From Proteus penneri (lineage in GTDB: Bacteria > Pseudomonadota > Gammaproteobacteria > Enterobacterales > Enterobacteriaceae), in assembly GCF_003144535.1 (NCBI RefSeq), contig NZ_PHFJ01000002.1, positions 1-64,000 on the forward strand: a stretch of DNA of 64,000 bases, given 5' to 3'. Positions 28,850-39,321 of this stretch are shown one piece after another (the first letter of the stretch is position 1; each line of letters begins with the position of its first letter). Under the pieces are notes generated by a model. It did no database searches, was not told where the DNA came from, and saw nothing but the letters and a program-made list of their open reading frames with translations. The position numbers and the translations under genes were made by a program.

Positions 28850-29815
28850 TTATTTAACCTCAATCCCCTGAGCTTGAAGATCAGCATGATAAGACGAGCG
28901 AACAAACGGCCCACAAGCAGCGTGGGTAAAGCCCATCGCGAGTGCTTGCTCTTTCATATATTCAAACTCGTCAGGACTGACGTAACGTTGAACAGGAAGA
29001 TGATGACGACTTGGCTGTAAATATTGCCCTAAAGTCAGCATCGTTACCCCATGTTTACGCAGATCACGCATAACGTCAATAATTTCTTCGTTGGTTTCCC
29101 CAAGACCGACCATTAAACCTGATTTGGTGGGAATATCAGGGTGAGCTTGCTTAAAGCGCTCTAACAAAGTCAATGACCATTGATAGTTAGCGCCTGGACG
29201 TACTTGACGATAAACACGAGGAACATTCTCTAAGTTATGGTTGAAGACATCAGGTGGGGTTTCCGTGAGGATTTCCAGTGCTTTATCCATACGACCACGG
29301 AAATCAGGAACTAATGTTTCAATACGGATGGTTGGATTTTTTGCTCGAATTGCAGCAATACAATCCGCAAAATGCTGAGCACCACCATCACGTAAATCAT
29401 CACGGTCTACGGAGGTAATTACGACGTAGCGTAACCCCATATCTTTGATTGTTTGAGCGAGTTTTTCTGGCTCTTGTGGATCGGGAGCATTTGGGCGGCC
29501 ATGAGCGACATCGCAGAATGGGCAACGGCGTGTACAGATTGCCCCTAAAATCATAAAGGTTGCCGTTCCATGGTTAAAGCATTCTGCAAGGTTAGGGCAA
29601 GAGGCTTCTTCACAGACCGAATGAAGACCATTTTTACGCATTGCTGCTTTGATACCCTGTATTTTACTTGAGTCAGCGGGTAGCTTTATTTTCATCCAAT
29701 CAGGTTTGCGTAGCAGTTGTTCTCGTTCTGTAGCGACTGTTTTAACAGGAATAAGTGCCATTTTATCGGCGTCGCGATATTTAACTCCGCGTTCCATCTG
29801 AATAGGTTTACTCAT
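28850..29815 (-). CDS. lipA: Lipoyl synthase LipA
   Basis: A radical SAM enzyme that inserts two sulfur atoms into protein-bound octanoyl groups to form lipoyl cofactors. Both iron-sulfur clusters are visible: the auxiliary cluster Cys68, Cys73, Cys79 ([12 protein letters not shown]) and the radical SAM cluster Cys94, Cys98, Cys101 (CTRRCPFC). The C-terminal RSSYHAD carries the Ser ligand of the auxiliary cluster. At 321 residues it is the E. coli length. lipB lies 100 bases upstream in the same direction; E. coli ybeF, between them, is absent. Confidence 0.97.
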   Translation of the reverse strand: MSKPIQMERGVKYRDADKMALIPVKTVATEREQLLRKPDWMKIKLPADSSKIQGIKAAMRKNGLHSVCEEASCPNLAECFNHGTATFMILGAICTRRCPFCDVAHGRPNAPDPQEPEKLAQTIKDMGLRYVVITSVDRDDLRDGGAQHFADCIAAIRAKNPTIRIETLVPDFRGRMDKALEILTETPPDVFNHNLENVPRVYRQVRPGANYQWSLTLLERFKQAHPDIPTKSGLMVGLGETNEEIIDVMRDLRKHGVTMLTLGQYLQPSRHHLPVQRYVSPDEFEYMKEQALAMGFTHAACGPFVRSSYHADLQAQGIEVK

Positions 29816-29916
29816 AATTGTGCCAGTTCCAGTTATCTAGAGTGATTAACACGATGTGACTGAGGTAATCAGGGTTTTAAAAAAATATGATAAATGTTAA
29901 AAAAATTATAGCATTT

Positions 29917-30561
29917 TTATTGCTGTGGTTGAAATCCTAGATGTGTACAAAAATGCTTAACTAATAACGGTGCTACCTGTGTCGTTGACGTATTTGGTGC
30001 AAAATCAATTAACTGCGTCATTTTGAGATCAGAATAACCACAAGGATTTATTCGTGCAAAAGGGGATAAATCCATATCGATATTGAGCGCAAGTCCATGA
30101 AAGGAGCAACCTTTACGAATACGTAATCCTAAAGAGCAAATTTTATCACCTTTTACATAAACGCCGGGTGCATCAGCGCGAGCATAAGCTTCTACATTAA
30201 ACTCTGCCAGCGTATCAATAACCGTGTTTTCAAGAGCAGTAACTAGTTGACGAACACCGATATGATTGCGTTTTAAGTCAATTAAAACATACATCACTTG
30301 CTGACCAGGACCATGATAAGTTACTTGGCCACCACGATCAGACTGAATAACAGGAATAGTTCCTGTGTTTAATAAGTGTTCAGCTTTACCTGCTTGGCCT
30401 TGGGTAAAAACCTGTTCATGTTGAACGAGCCATATTTCATCAGGTGTGTGACTTTCCCGTTTTTCCGTAAACTGATGCATAGAATCAGAAACCGGTAAAT
30501 AGGGTTTCACACCTAATTGGCGAATAATGATTGTCTTGTCTTGCACCGTGAAAATCTTCAT
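29917..30561 (-). CDS. lipB: Octanoyltransferase LipB
   Basis: LipB moves the octanoyl group from acyl carrier protein to lipoyl domains, the step before LipA. The 214-residue protein has [20 protein letters not shown] and the catalytic Lys and Cys segments [23 protein letters not shown] and [13 protein letters not shown]. The length matches E. coli (213). It is leftward, between ybeD and lipA. Confidence 0.96.
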   Translation of the reverse strand: MKIFTVQDKTIIIRQLGVKPYLPVSDSMHQFTEKRESHTPDEIWLVQHEQVFTQGQAGKAEHLLNTGTIPVIQSDRGGQVTYHGPGQQVMYVLIDLKRNHIGVRQLVTALENTVIDTLAEFNVEAYARADAPGVYVKGDKICSLGLRIRKGCSFHGLALNIDMDLSPFARINPCGYSDLKMTQLIDFAPNTSTTQVAPLLVKHFCTHLGFQPQQ

Positions 30562-30667
30562 TTGTAGCGTAATTGTGAAGGGCAGTATAACGCCCCAGCA
30601 AATGAACTACCAGATTGAGATGTTTTTTTTCCGAAAAGGAGAGAAAAGTGAAAGACATTAAGGTAAG

Positions 30668-30694
30668 AAAAAGCGCCTGAGTAAAGGCGCTTTT
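30668..30694 (-). terminator. ybeD terminator
   Basis: AAAAGCGCC and GGCGCTTTT form a GC-rich stem, followed on the minus strand by TTTTTC. It lies about 30 bases beyond the ybeD stop. Confidence 0.88.
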
Positions 30695-30722
30695 GAAAAA
30701 TTCATCATTTTAAATGAAGGGA

Positions 30723-30989
30723 TTACAGAACCATACGTACCAGTTCAAGTTCACCTAATTCTTTATATAACGTTTCTACTTGGTCGATATGAGTTGCGTT
30801 GATGGTAATAGAAACAGAGTGGTAATTACCTTTGCTACTTGGTTTCACTGAAGGAGTGTAATCACCAGGCGCGTGGCGTTGAATGACTTCAACAACTTGA
30901 TCCACTAATTCTGGTTTTGCATGACCCATCACTTTATAAGTGAAAGAACATGGGAACTCTAACAGCTCGTTTAATTTTGTTTTCATCAT
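30723..30989 (-). CDS. ybeD: YbeD family regulatory ACT-like protein (DUF493)
   Basis: An 88-residue protein nearly identical to E. coli Ybe[18 protein letters not shown] at the start and [19 protein letters not shown] in the middle. The fold is an ACT-like ferredoxin type; the biological role is not established. Two Met codons are adjacent. AAGGA is eight bases from the first, which is kept. It lies between dacA and lipB, as in E. coli. Confidence 0.92.
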   Translation of the reverse strand: MMKTKLNELLEFPCSFTYKVMGHAKPELVDQVVEVIQRHAPGDYTPSVKPSSKGNYHSVSITINATHIDQVETLYKELGELELVRMVL

Positions 30990-31055
30990 AATGTAATTCC
31001 TTAAGACAACAGGTGCTGTTGTTTTAATAATTTATTTCTATACCTAATCTTAGCA

Positions 31056-31092
31056 AATAAAAAGCGCATTCCTTACATAATAAGGAATGCGA
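31056..31092 (-). terminator. dacA terminator
   Basis: CGCATTCCTTA and TAAGGAATGCG form an 11-base perfect stem, followed on the minus strand by CTTTTTATTT. It lies about 100 bases downstream of the dacA stop. Confidence 0.85.
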
Positions 31093-31186
31093 TACTAGTC
31101 ATTAGGGTAAATATGGTAATGGTAAATGTGTTTATGCCAATATCTATATGTAAGTTATATGTGGTCACATTTACCTTTTTCAAGTC

Positions 31187-32398
31187 TTAGCCAAACCAGT
31201 GTGAAAATAATAATTTGATGTAATCGATAATACGACTAAAGAAGCCACCTTCTTTTACTTCATTCATCACAACAAGCGGGCGCTGTTCAATAACTTGTCC
31301 ATCAAGTTGGAAATTAATTGTTCCTACAACTTGGTTTTTAGTGACTGGTGCATGTAATTCTACATTATCAAGAACATAGCTTGCTTTTAAATCTTTTAAA
31401 CGACCACGAGGAATAGTTAAATAAACATCTTTATCTACCCCTAATTGTACTTTATCTGTTTCACCATACCAGATAGGCTCTGCCGCAAATTCTTTACCGA
31501 CTTGCAATGGTTTTACGGTTTCAAAGAAACGAAAACCCCAAGTAAGTAGTTTTTTACTTTCGACATCACGACCTTTAGGTGAGTGACCGCCCATAACTGC
31601 AGAAATTAAACGCATATTGCCTTCAGTTGCAGAGGCGACAAGATTATAGCCTGCGGATGCAGTATGACCTGTTTTAATACCATCAACGTTTAAACTGGTA
31701 TCCCACAACAAGCCATTTCGGTTAGTTTGGCGGATATTGTTGTAAGTGTACTCTTTTTCTTTATAGATGGCATATTCATCCGGTACATCGCGAATTAATG
31801 CAGCACCGATTAGTGCCATATCACGTGCTGTGCTGTATTGTCCTGGGGCATCAAGGCCATGAACGGTTTGGAACTGTGTATTTTGTAAACCTAGACGCTT
31901 AACGTAATCGTTCATCATAGCCACAAATGTATCTTGGCTTCCTGCAACATAAGAGGCCATTGCGACACAAGCATCATTACCTGATTGTAAGTTAATACCA
32001 CGTGTTAACTGTGCAACTGTAACTTGATCACCTGGTTTTAAGAACATTAAAGAAGAGCCGCGAAAAATAGGATTGCCCGTTGCCCATGCTTCTTCACCAA
32101 TGGGTACAATATCGCTATTAGATATTTTACCAGCACGAATAGATTGACCAATAACATAGCTGGTCATCATCTTGGTTAAACTTGCAGGATCACGGCGAAC
32201 ATCAGCATTCATTTCAGCCAATACTTTCCCAGAATTATAATCAATCAGAATATAAGATTCGGCTTCGATACTAGGAACAGCGGGTATCATTGTTTTTAGG
32301 GAATCTTCGGCAATACCTTGATGACTGACTGTGAGTAAAGCAAACGTGGCACTTAACAAGCTGGTTCTTAGTCGTTTTGCTGGGAGTATCTGTTTCAT
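31187..32398 (-). CDS. dacA: D-alanyl-D-alanine carboxypeptidase DacA (PBP5)
   Basis: PBP5 trims the terminal D-Ala from peptidoglycan pentapeptides, which controls cross-linking and cell shape. Active-site motifs: SLTK (Ser73, Lys76), SGN (139-141) and KTG (242-244). A signal peptide ends near Ala30 (QGIA-EDS). The C-terminal amphipathic helix [14 protein letters not shown] anchors the protein to the periplasmic face of the inner membrane. The reading frame can start at a TTG at 32416, but the ATG at 32398 gives 403 residues, the E. coli length, and a cleaner signal peptide. It follows rlpA, as in E. coli. Confidence 0.96.
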   Translation of the reverse strand: MKQILPAKRLRTSLLSATFALLTVSHQGIAEDSLKTMIPAVPSIEAESYILIDYNSGKVLAEMNADVRRDPASLTKMMTSYVIGQSIRAGKISNSDIVPIGEEAWATGNPIFRGSSLMFLKPGDQVTVAQLTRGINLQSGNDACVAMASYVAGSQDTFVAMMNDYVKRLGLQNTQFQTVHGLDAPGQYSTARDMALIGAALIRDVPDEYAIYKEKEYTYNNIRQTNRNGLLWDTSLNVDGIKTGHTASAGYNLVASATEGNMRLISAVMGGHSPKGRDVESKKLLTWGFRFFETVKPLQVGKEFAAEPIWYGETDKVQLGVDKDVYLTIPRGRLKDLKASYVLDNVELHAPVTKNQVVGTINFQLDGQVIEQRPLVVMNEVKEGGFFSRIIDYIKLLFSHWFG

Positions 32399-32448
32399 TC
32401 TGTTTGTTTTATCCAAAATTCAGGGAAAAATAGGAACCGATAAATAAA

Positions 32449-32492
32449 ATATCAGCAAATCCGGATGATTCTACGCTTGAATTTGCTGATAT
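32449..32492 (-). terminator. Probable rlpA terminator
   Basis: TATCAGCAAAT and ATTTGCTGATA form an 11-base stem with a loop of about 20 bases, followed on the minus strand by TTTTATTTA. It lies about 30 bases past the rlpA stop. The large loop lowers confidence. Confidence 0.6.
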
Positions 32493-32519
32493 AAAAAGAA
32501 TTTTACGTAACATTATCTT

Positions 32520-33515
32520 TTATTGGGTAATAATAAACCCAGTGATATTTTTAACTTGTTTTAGCTTGTTTTTTATCGTTTCGGCTTGCTCTTTAGATGA
32601 ATAAGGGCCGAGTTGCACTTTATATAATCCATCTGTTTTATTTATCACACCTTGTGTGTTAAATAATGACGATAAATCATTGAGCAAAAACTGTGCATTA
32701 TTTTCGTTACTTAGAGCACTGACTTGGACATAAAAACCTTGCGCTATGGAGTTTGCCGATAATACTGGTTTTGACGCTTTTGTTTCCGTCTCTGCTGGCG
32801 TTGGAACTAGCACTGGAGTTGGTGTTTTTGCTGGAACTGGAGTTGGCGCAGGTGACTCAACTGGCATATTGTTGTTGGTAGGCGTTGATGTTGTTAATGG
32901 CGCAGGCGCAGCTGGTTGAGCATTAAAATTAGGGCGCTCAGGTAATGCCGTTGTTTTCTTTTCTATTTGCGCACCATGCGTACCAATACCGCTCATATGG
33001 CCAGTTTGATCAACAACAATCCCTTCAATAAGTAATGGGGTTGTCGGCATTAAACGTAAGCTATCAGAAACCACTGGAGTGACTTGAATTTGTTTTCCAT
33101 TAACGTAAGGGCCACGGTCGTTAATACGTACAACCATTGTGCGCCCATTGAGTAAGTTTGTAATTTTTACATAACTTGGAATGGGTAATGTAGGATGTGC
33201 AGCCGCAAATTCATAGGGATTGACACGTTCACCAATAGTCGTTAAACGACTCATCGCTAAGCTATCATAAACAATAGCCTCTCCTCGCTCACTAAAGTTT
33301 GCAGGATCAGTCACAATACGATAGATCACACCATTTTTTCGGTAATCTTGATTTGCTGTTGGGTGATAAGGCTCGTAACGAGGTTCAGCACCAAGAACAC
33401 GTTGAGCTGGCACATTGGGTAATGGTGCAGGCTGTTTATTCGTGTTCGGCTTATCAACAACACATCCTGAAAGTAGCAATGCACTGATACCTACCAAAAC
33501 CCATTGCAGACGCAT
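32520..33515 (-). CDS. rlpA: Septal-ring lytic transglycosylase lipoprotein RlpA
   Basis: An outer-membrane lipoprotein of the division and cell-wall machinery. It has a lipoprotein signal ending LLSGC (Cys18), a double-psi beta-barrel domain around residues 75-170 with VRINDRGPYV, a Pro/Thr-rich linker (residues about 190-255, many PTP and PAP units), and a C-terminal SPOR domain (FYVQVSALSNENNAQFLL) that binds denuded peptidoglycan at the septum. The Asp of NDRGP is the catalytic acid in active family members. The frame extends to 33581, but that would overlap mrdB. The ATG at 33515 has GAGG upstream and begins a typical signal peptide. Confidence 0.93.
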   Translation of the reverse strand: MRLQWVLVGISALLLSGCVVDKPNTNKQPAPLPNVPAQRVLGAEPRYEPYHPTANQDYRKNGVIYRIVTDPANFSERGEAIVYDSLAMSRLTTIGERVNPYEFAAAHPTLPIPSYVKITNLLNGRTMVVRINDRGPYVNGKQIQVTPVVSDSLRLMPTTPLLIEGIVVDQTGHMSGIGTHGAQIEKKTTALPERPNFNAQPAAPAPLTTSTPTNNNMPVESPAPTPVPAKTPTPVLVPTPAETETKASKPVLSANSIAQGFYVQVSALSNENNAQFLLNDLSSLFNTQGVINKTDGLYKVQLGPYSSKEQAETIKNKLKQVKNITGFIITQ

Positions 33516-33525
33516 AGAAACCTCA

Positions 33526-34638
33526 TTATAAACTTTTCGATAATAGTTTTCGGTGTGTATGAATAGACATAACAATGCCAAATCCTGCCATTAAGACAAT
33601 TAGGGCCGAGCCTCCATAACTCATTAGCGGTAACGGAACACCGACAACAGGAAGAATACCACTCACCATTCCTATGTTGACAAAGACATAGACAAAGAAG
33701 ATTAGCATTAATCCGCCAATCATTACTCTGCCAAATGTATTTTGTGCTTTCGTTGCAAGGTAAAGGCCTCGCGCAATTAAGAGTATATAAAGAGCTAGCA
33801 GTATCAAAACACCAATTAATCCGAGTTCTTCAGCCAATACAGCAAAAATAAAGTCTGTATGGCGCTCAGGTAAGAATTCTAATTGAGATTGCGTGCCTTG
33901 TAACCATCCTTTTCCATGTAATCCGCCAGAACCAATGGCAATTTTAGATTGGATAATATGATATCCGGCGCCGAGTGGATCAGATTCAGGGTCAAGTAGC
34001 ATCATTACCCTAGCTTGTTGGTAATCATGCATAAGGAAAAACCAGAGTATGGGGATAAAAGCAGCAACAAGAACTATGGCTACAGTGATAAGGCGCCAAC
34101 TCATTCCTGCAAGAAAAAGAACAAATAAACCCGATGCGGCAACAAGAATAGAGGTTCCTAAGTCAGGCTGTGCTGCGACTAATAAAGTTGGCACAAAAAT
34201 AATGACTAAAGCAATAGCAGTATTACGCAATGTCGGAGGGCACACATCGCGATTCATAAATCGAGCGACCATTAAAGGCACGGCTATTTTAGCGATTTCT
34301 GAAGGCTGAAAACGCACAATGCCTAAATCTAGCCAACGTTGAGCCCCTTTACTGATTTGACCAAAGACATCAACAAGAATAAGTAAAATAACACAGAAGA
34401 AATAGAGATGAGGAGCCCAGCTTTCATAGACTCGTGGTGGGATTTGAGCCATGACTATCATGATCATAAAACCCATTGCAATCTGCCCTAACTTACGTTG
34501 CATCATTTCTGGATCTTGTCCACTGGCACTCCACATAATAAATGCGCTGTATCCTAATAAAGCAATAATACAGAGCAAGAATAAAGGGTCGATATGGATC
34601 CGTGTCCAGAAGGATTTTTTCTTGTTATTTTCAGTCAT
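33526..34638 (-). CDS. mrdB: Peptidoglycan glycosyltransferase RodA (MrdB)
   Basis: A SEDS-family polymerase of the elongasome that builds glycan strands together with PBP2. The 370-residue protein has about ten transmembrane segments. Signatures include [33 protein letters not shown] and the C-terminal [23 protein letters not shown]-type loop (seen here as [15 protein letters not shown]). It starts five bases after the mrdA stop, so it is co-transcribed with mrdA and rlpA. Confidence 0.96.
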   Translation of the reverse strand: MTENNKKKSFWTRIHIDPLFLLCIIALLGYSAFIMWSASGQDPEMMQRKLGQIAMGFMIMIVMAQIPPRVYESWAPHLYFFCVILLILVDVFGQISKGAQRWLDLGIVRFQPSEIAKIAVPLMVARFMNRDVCPPTLRNTAIALVIIFVPTLLVAAQPDLGTSILVAASGLFVLFLAGMSWRLITVAIVLVAAFIPILWFFLMHDYQQARVMMLLDPESDPLGAGYHIIQSKIAIGSGGLHGKGWLQGTQSQLEFLPERHTDFIFAVLAEELGLIGVLILLALYILLIARGLYLATKAQNTFGRVMIGGLMLIFFVYVFVNIGMVSGILPVVGVPLPLMSYGGSALIVLMAGFGIVMSIHTHRKLLSKSL

Positions 34639-34643
34639 AAGTA

Positions 34644-36554
34644 TTATTCCTCTGAACCACGCGGTGCGGGTGGAGAAGCTGGCAATACTGTGTTGTTATC
34701 ACCAAGGAGAATGTGGTCAAGAATTTGTCTTGTAATATCACCAACAGAAGGGCCAGCACCACCATTTTCTAGGATAATAGAGATGGCTATGGTTGGGTTA
34801 TCGTAAGGCGCAAAGGCAATCATCAATTTGTGGTCACGAAGATGTTCAGCCAATTGGCTTGCATTGTAGGTTTCGTAACTAAACACCTGTGCTGTTCCTG
34901 ATTTTGCAGCTACTTTATAAGGTGCATCAGCAAAACTTCGGCGGCCTGTACCATTTGGGAAGTTAGCCACACCATACATACCGTGTTTTGCTAATTCCCA
35001 ATAACCTGAGTTGATATCACCAATTTGGCGTGTTTCCTTATCAACATAAGGCAACATTTCATTGCCAAGTTTTGTACCATAAAGCAGGTGAGGAGTTTTA
35101 ACTTGGCCGTCATTAATTAATGTCATTAAAGCTTTCGCCATTTGAATGGGCGTTGCTGTCCAATAGCCTTGTCCAATTCCTACAGGGATCGTGTCACCTT
35201 GATACCAAGGTTTTTTATAACGTTGCTGTTTCCATTCACGTGTTGGCATGATCCCATTACGCTCTTCAGATAAATCAATACCTGTATATTCACCATAACC
35301 AAAGCGACTCATCCAAGTTGATATGCGATCAATCCCCATATCATAAGCAACTTGGTAGAAGAAGGTATCCGCAGATTCTACGATAGATTTTGTCACATTA
35401 AGTTTTCCATGTCCCCAACGTTTCCAATCTCGATAACGTTTTTCAGAACCAGGAAGTTGCCACCAACCGGGATCATGAATTGTTGTATTGGCTGTGATTA
35501 CACCTTCGCTTAATGCCGCAACAGACATAAATGGTTTCACGGTTGATGCTGGCGGATAAAGACCTTGGGTTGTACGGTTGATCAGTGGCCTATCTGGGTT
35601 ATTTAGTAACCCTTGATAATCGGTATTCGAAATTCCACCGACAAATAAGTTAGGATCATAACTAGGGTTTGATACAAGCGCTAAAATTTCACCATTGCGA
35701 GGGTCGGTTACTACAACCGCGGCTCGGCTTGTGGTGAGTAATTCTTCAATATAGGTTTGCAGTTCAAGGTCGATGGTAAGATAGATATCTTTACCGGCTT
35801 GTGGAGGCTGCTCGTGTAATTGGCGAATAACTCGACCACGGCTATTAACTTCAACTTCCTCATAGCCCGTTGTGCCATGTAAAACAGACTCATAATAACG
35901 TTCGATGCCTAACTTGCCGATATCGTGAGTCGCTGCATAGTTAGGTGATAAACCTTCTTTATCAAGGCGTTCAACATCTTTATCGTTAATTTTCGCAACA
36001 TAACCAATCACATGCGTTAATGCTGAGCCATAAGGATAATAACGACGCTGATAACCTTTAATTTCTAAACCAGGATAGCGGTATTGGTTGATTGCGAAAC
36101 GGGCGACTTGTACTTGGCTTAATGTTGTTTTTAAGGCAATAGAGCTAAATCGGCGTGAGCGTTTGCGCTCTTTTTCGAATGCAGCAATATCTTCATCAGT
36201 TAAGTCAACAATATCTCTTAAACTTTCAAGTGTTTCTTGTAAGTTTGCTACCTTTTCAGGCACAACTTCTAATTGATAGATAGTACGATTGAGCGCAAGA
36301 GGGATACCATTGCGGTCGTAAATAATGCCTCTGCTGGGCGCAATCGGTACTAATTTAATTCGGTTATCATTTGAACGTGTTTGATAATCGTCATGGCGAG
36401 TGATTTGTAAGTGATTGAGGTTAAAAACCAAAACACCACTCAATATAATAATTACTGAAAATGCGACAATCACACGACGGATAAATAGCTTTGATTCCGC
36501 AGTATAATCTCGAAACGGGGTACGTTTTTTTCTTTTCATCCCATTTGACTTCAC
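34644..36554 (-). CDS. mrdA: Peptidoglycan transpeptidase PBP2 (MrdA)
   Basis: The elongation-specific class B penicillin-binding protein; it cross-links peptides and switches on RodA. One N-terminal membrane helix (about residues 27-45) is followed by the pedestal domain and the transpeptidase domain. Active-site motifs are STVK (Ser337, Lys340), SAD in VESADTFF, and KSGTAQ. At 636 residues from the GTG it is close to E. coli (633). An ATG five codons downstream (36539) is an alternative start; neither has a clear ribosome site. It is 24 bases after rlmH and five before mrdB. Confidence 0.95.
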   Translation of the reverse strand: MKSNGMKRKKRTPFRDYTAESKLFIRRVIVAFSVIIILSGVLVFNLNHLQITRHDDYQTRSNDNRIKLVPIAPSRGIIYDRNGIPLALNRTIYQLEVVPEKVANLQETLESLRDIVDLTDEDIAAFEKERKRSRRFSSIALKTTLSQVQVARFAINQYRYPGLEIKGYQRRYYPYGSALTHVIGYVAKINDKDVERLDKEGLSPNYAATHDIGKLGIERYYESVLHGTTGYEEVEVNSRGRVIRQLHEQPPQAGKDIYLTIDLELQTYIEELLTTSRAAVVVTDPRNGEILALVSNPSYDPNLFVGGISNTDYQGLLNNPDRPLINRTTQGLYPPASTVKPFMSVAALSEGVITANTTIHDPGWWQLPGSEKRYRDWKRWGHGKLNVTKSIVESADTFFYQVAYDMGIDRISTWMSRFGYGEYTGIDLSEERNGIMPTREWKQQRYKKPWYQGDTIPVGIGQGYWTATPIQMAKALMTLINDGQVKTPHLLYGTKLGNEMLPYVDKETRQIGDINSGYWELAKHGMYGVANFPNGTGRRSFADAPYKVAAKSGTAQVFSYETYNASQLAEHLRDHKLMIAFAPYDNPTIAISIILENGGAGPSVGDITRQILDHILLGDNNTVLPASPPAPRGSEE

Positions 36555-36577
36555 TTACTGACCCGCCAATTTATTGA

Positions 36578-37048
36578 TTATTCACGATGATAAGGATGGT
36601 TTGTGGTAATGCTCCATGCTCGATAAAGGCTTTCTGCAACCACGACACGAACAAGGGGATGTGGCATGGTTAAAGGAGATAAAGACCAGCTTTGTTCAGC
36701 CGCAGTTTTACAAGCAGGTGCTAATCCTTCAGGGCCGCCAATGAGTAAGCTGACATTTCTACCATCAAGCTTCCATCGATCAAGTTGTTCTGCAAGTTTT
36801 GGCGTATCCCAGCGAGCGCCAGGAATATCGAGAGTGACGATACGATTCCCTTTACCTACTGCAGCTAACATTTGTTCACCTTCTTTTTCGAGAATACGTT
36901 TGATATCTGCATTCTTTCCACGCTTGCCTGCGGGGATCTCGATAAGTTCTAAAGGCATATCTTTGGGGAATCGATTAAGATAATCCATAAAGCCGGTCTG
37001 TATCCAGTCCGGCATTTTTGTACCAACGGCAATGAGCTGTAATTTCAA
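36578..37048 (-). CDS. rlmH: 23S rRNA pseudouridine-1915 N3-methyltransferase RlmH
   Basis: A small SPOUT enzyme that methylates pseudouridine 1915 of 23S rRNA on assembled 70S ribosomes. The 156-residue protein has the SAM-binding knot LLIGGPEGL and the C-terminal [14 protein letters not shown] that is nearly invariant in the family. The start is TTG with GGAG upstream, two bases after the rsfS stop codon. Confidence 0.95.
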   Translation of the reverse strand: MKLQLIAVGTKMPDWIQTGFMDYLNRFPKDMPLELIEIPAGKRGKNADIKRILEKEGEQMLAAVGKGNRIVTLDIPGARWDTPKLAEQLDRWKLDGRNVSLLIGGPEGLAPACKTAAEQSWSLSPLTMPHPLVRVVVAESLYRAWSITTNHPYHRE

Positions 37049-37050
37049 AC

Positions 37051-37368
37051 TCAGCTCCAGAGTTTTTCTAGTTCATACATACGGCGACTATCTTCTTGCA
37101 TGACGTGTACCATGGCTTCACCAAGATCAACGACAATCCAGTCAGAAACGCCTTGTCCTTCAACACCTAACGGTTGTAATCCCGCTTCGCGGCAATCATC
37201 AACGAGGTTATCTGCAACAGACATCAGGTGTCTGCTTGATGTACCCGTACAAATAATCATGTAATCAGTTACACTTGATTTTCCGCGGACATCTAATGCA
37301 ATAATGTCTTGAGCTTTAGAATCTTCAAGTTTATCAATAATAAATTGCTGTAATTCAGAACCTTGCAA
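37051..37368 (-). CDS. rsfS: Ribosome silencing factor RsfS
   Basis: RsfS binds ribosomal protein L14 and blocks 50S-30S joining in stationary phase. The core [24 protein letters not shown] and [17 protein letters not shown] is typical. The longest frame starts at a GTG (37377) that is inside the Shine-Dalgarno sequence AAGGTG. A TTG at 37368 with that site six bases upstream gives [16 protein letters not shown] and 105 residues, the E. coli form. It heads the leftward run rsfS-rlmH-mrdA-mrdB-rlpA. Confidence 0.93.
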   Translation of the reverse strand: MQGSELQQFIIDKLEDSKAQDIIALDVRGKSSVTDYMIICTGTSSRHLMSVADNLVDDCREAGLQPLGVEGQGVSDWIVVDLGEAMVHVMQEDSRRMYELEKLWS

Positions 37369-37892
37369 AAGGATCACCTTTAATCTAATGAGTTAATTCA
37401 ACCGAAAAATAACATACTCGTGATACTTTAAGTTGCAGCGTTGTTGACTACATTTATTCGCACTAGTTATATACTTGGGTATATTCCTAGCGACTTACTT
37501 CAATTGTTGTCTAACTGCGCCTCAAATTATTTAGAATATGAATGCTATTTTAAAGGAATTTATACCAATAAATCTATTTTACTGGATGATTAATTCCAGT
37601 TAGCAATAACAAGAACATAAATCTCATTTTCTTGTTTTTCGACGTTTGATTTAGAAAAATTCATATATGTCCATTAACTGCGTCATAATAAATAACAAAA
37701 AGAAGGCAGATAAGAACTTTTCCATTTAGACGACAGTTTTACCTTACAGTTCCCTTAAGGGAACAGAGGGTGAGAATAACAGCTAAACCTCGTCTGTCAA
37801 TGCTCATCAAACACCTAATTAGGTGTGTTTTACTTTGTTGTGTTCAGATTATACGGTGTAATGCTCAGACTTTTTAATTGGAGAGAAAAAGA
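37369..37892. other. Structured intergenic region between rsfS and the YbgA-like gene
   Basis: About 520 bases between divergent genes, with no credible reading frame. Four inverted repeats occur: ACTGGA/TCCAGT (37581-37600), AACAAGAA/TTCTTGTT (37608-37636, followed by TTTC), the perfect palindrome GTTCCCTTAAGGGAAC (37749-37764) and ACACCTAATTAGGTGT (37811-37826, followed by GTTTTACTTTG). Promoters for both neighbours should lie here. A small RNA is possible. Confidence 0.5.
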
Positions 37893-38639
37893 ATGGAAAG
37901 AAAAGTGAATTATCTCGGGATATCTTCAGAAATTATGAGTAACACCAATCACCAATTGCAAGAAAAGTTAGCTTTGCTTTGCGATACTGTTCAGGCAGAA
38001 AAGATAGGCATTATGCAGATAGAGGCTCAAAATAGAGATAACCTGTTGCCACTTTATGGTTATATTGGAAAAAAAGGAGACAGCCTTATCTCACCCGTGA
38101 ATTTTACTTTACCTCAATTAAATATTGACCAACTTTTACAGCCTATTGTTTTTGATCATTTTCTTACCCAATTTTTCACACTGTTTGATTACCAACAACA
38201 GGTTAATCAATCATTAACTAAAGGGGCTTTAGTTAAATTTCATAGCCGATACAAATATTTAATTATGGCTTATTCACTAGCAGCTTATCGAGAATTGGGG
38301 CGTGATATTGCTAATTTTTCTGATGCCATTCCCCTTGAAAAAGTTGCATCGAAATATCTGGAAAAGCTAATGAAGGCATTCAGTGTTGCAGCGAATAGAG
38401 AAGGGCAAACTAATGCGTTAATGCATATGGCAGGGTATTTTAAGCGAAATCTAAACTCACAACAAAAACAAGAACTGGCACAGACAATTTTGCTATATCG
38501 TCAAGGTGTTGTGCCTTTTTCCAAGCCTTATAATTTACTTCAATATTGGCTAAGTGTTTATCCTGATGATTATTTGATTCATCAACGCTACTTCTCACCT
38601 TATCCGCAAGCTTTTGATTATCTCAGAGAACAACTTTAG
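37893..38639 (+). CDS. YbgA-like DUF1722 protein
   Basis: A 248-residue soluble protein. The C-terminal 140 residues fit the YbgA/DUF1722 family: FHSRYKYLIMAYSLAAYRELG, then MHMAGYFKRNLNSQQKQEL, then LYRQGVVPFSKPYNLLQYWL. In many bacteria this domain is fused to DUF523 or lies next to photolyase genes; its activity is unknown. The first 100 residues do not resemble DUF523 (no Cys motifs were seen) and I cannot assign them. The reading frame starts at a TTG at 37878, but GGAG lies just after that TTG and ten bases before the ATG at 37893, so the ATG is chosen. It is divergent from rsfS and convergent with nadD, where E. coli has cobC. Confidence 0.8.
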   Translation: MERKVNYLGISSEIMSNTNHQLQEKLALLCDTVQAEKIGIMQIEAQNRDNLLPLYGYIGKKGDSLISPVNFTLPQLNIDQLLQPIVFDHFLTQFFTLFDYQQQVNQSLTKGALVKFHSRYKYLIMAYSLAAYRELGRDIANFSDAIPLEKVASKYLEKLMKAFSVAANREGQTNALMHMAGYFKRNLNSQQKQELAQTILLYRQGVVPFSKPYNLLQYWLSVYPDDYLIHQRYFSPYPQAFDYLREQL

Positions 38640-38649
38640 AAATAATAAA

Positions 38650-39321
38650 TTATTTATAGAGTTGGTGTTGGCGGATATAGTTTTCAACCGCATTTGGTAG
38701 TAAATCGTGGCAGTCTAATCCCGCTTTATGACGAGCCCGAATATCTGTTGCTGAAATATTATAAAGAGGTGTATCGGCCAGAAAAATTTTGCCAGAAGGT
38801 AAGCAATGAATATCTTCTTGCTGTTTTGTCTGATGCTGGGTTAGCCAAGTTTGCATTTGGGCTGACTCGAAATGAGTTTGATAACCAGGGCGAGCACAAA
38901 CTAACAAATGGCATACATCCAATAGTTCATCCCACTGATGCCATGTATTAATTGAAAGTAATGAATCTTGGCCAATAATAAATGCTAAAGGTTGTTTATT
39001 ACCAATTTCTTGTCTGAAGTCTCTTAATGTCTCAATAGTATAAGAAGGTGTTGGCTTCTCAAGTTCACGAGTATCCACTTTAAATGAGGAATAGGGTTCA
39101 AGAGCAAGTCGCACCATCTCAAGTCGTTGTTGAGAAGATGCCTCCGGTTGAGGGCGATGAGGGGGAATATTATTGGGTAGCCATACCACTTCTTTTAAGC
39201 CAATTAATCCTGAAAGAGCTTCAACAGGACGTAAATGCCCATAATGAATTGGATCAAATGTGCCACCGTATAAGGCGATAGCTTGATTAATTAAAGGTGT
39301 AGGATCATTATTTTTAGGCAT
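38650..39321 (-). CDS. nadD: Nicotinate-mononucleotide adenylyltransferase NadD
   Basis: NadD makes nicotinic acid adenine dinucleotide from NaMN and ATP in NAD biosynthesis. The 223-residue protein has the nucleotidyltransferase motif GGTFDPIHYGHL near the N terminus and the ISATDIR motif near the C terminus. Its ATG overlaps the holA stop by eight bases, giving coupled translation. The neighbours holA, lptE and leuS match E. coli. Confidence 0.96.
   Translation of the reverse strand: MPKNNDPTPLINQAIALYGGTFDPIHYGHLRPVEALSGLIGLKEVVWLPNNIPPHRPQPEASSQQRLEMVRLALEPYSSFKVDTRELEKPTPSYTIETLRDFRQEIGNKQPLAFIIGQDSLLSINTWHQWDELLDVCHLLVCARPGYQTHFESAQMQTWLTQHQTKQQEDIHCLPSGKIFLADTPLYNISATDIRARHKAGLDCHDLLPNAVENYIRQHQLYK

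Noticed and set aside
33516-33581. N-terminal extension of RlpA
   Set aside because: It would run into mrdB and precede the lipoprotein signal. The ATG at 33515 has a ribosome site and starts a proper lipoprotein leader.
37749-37764. Perfect palindrome as a phage or integron attachment site
   Set aside because: No integrase, direct repeat or tRNA end is near it, so an attachment site is not supported.
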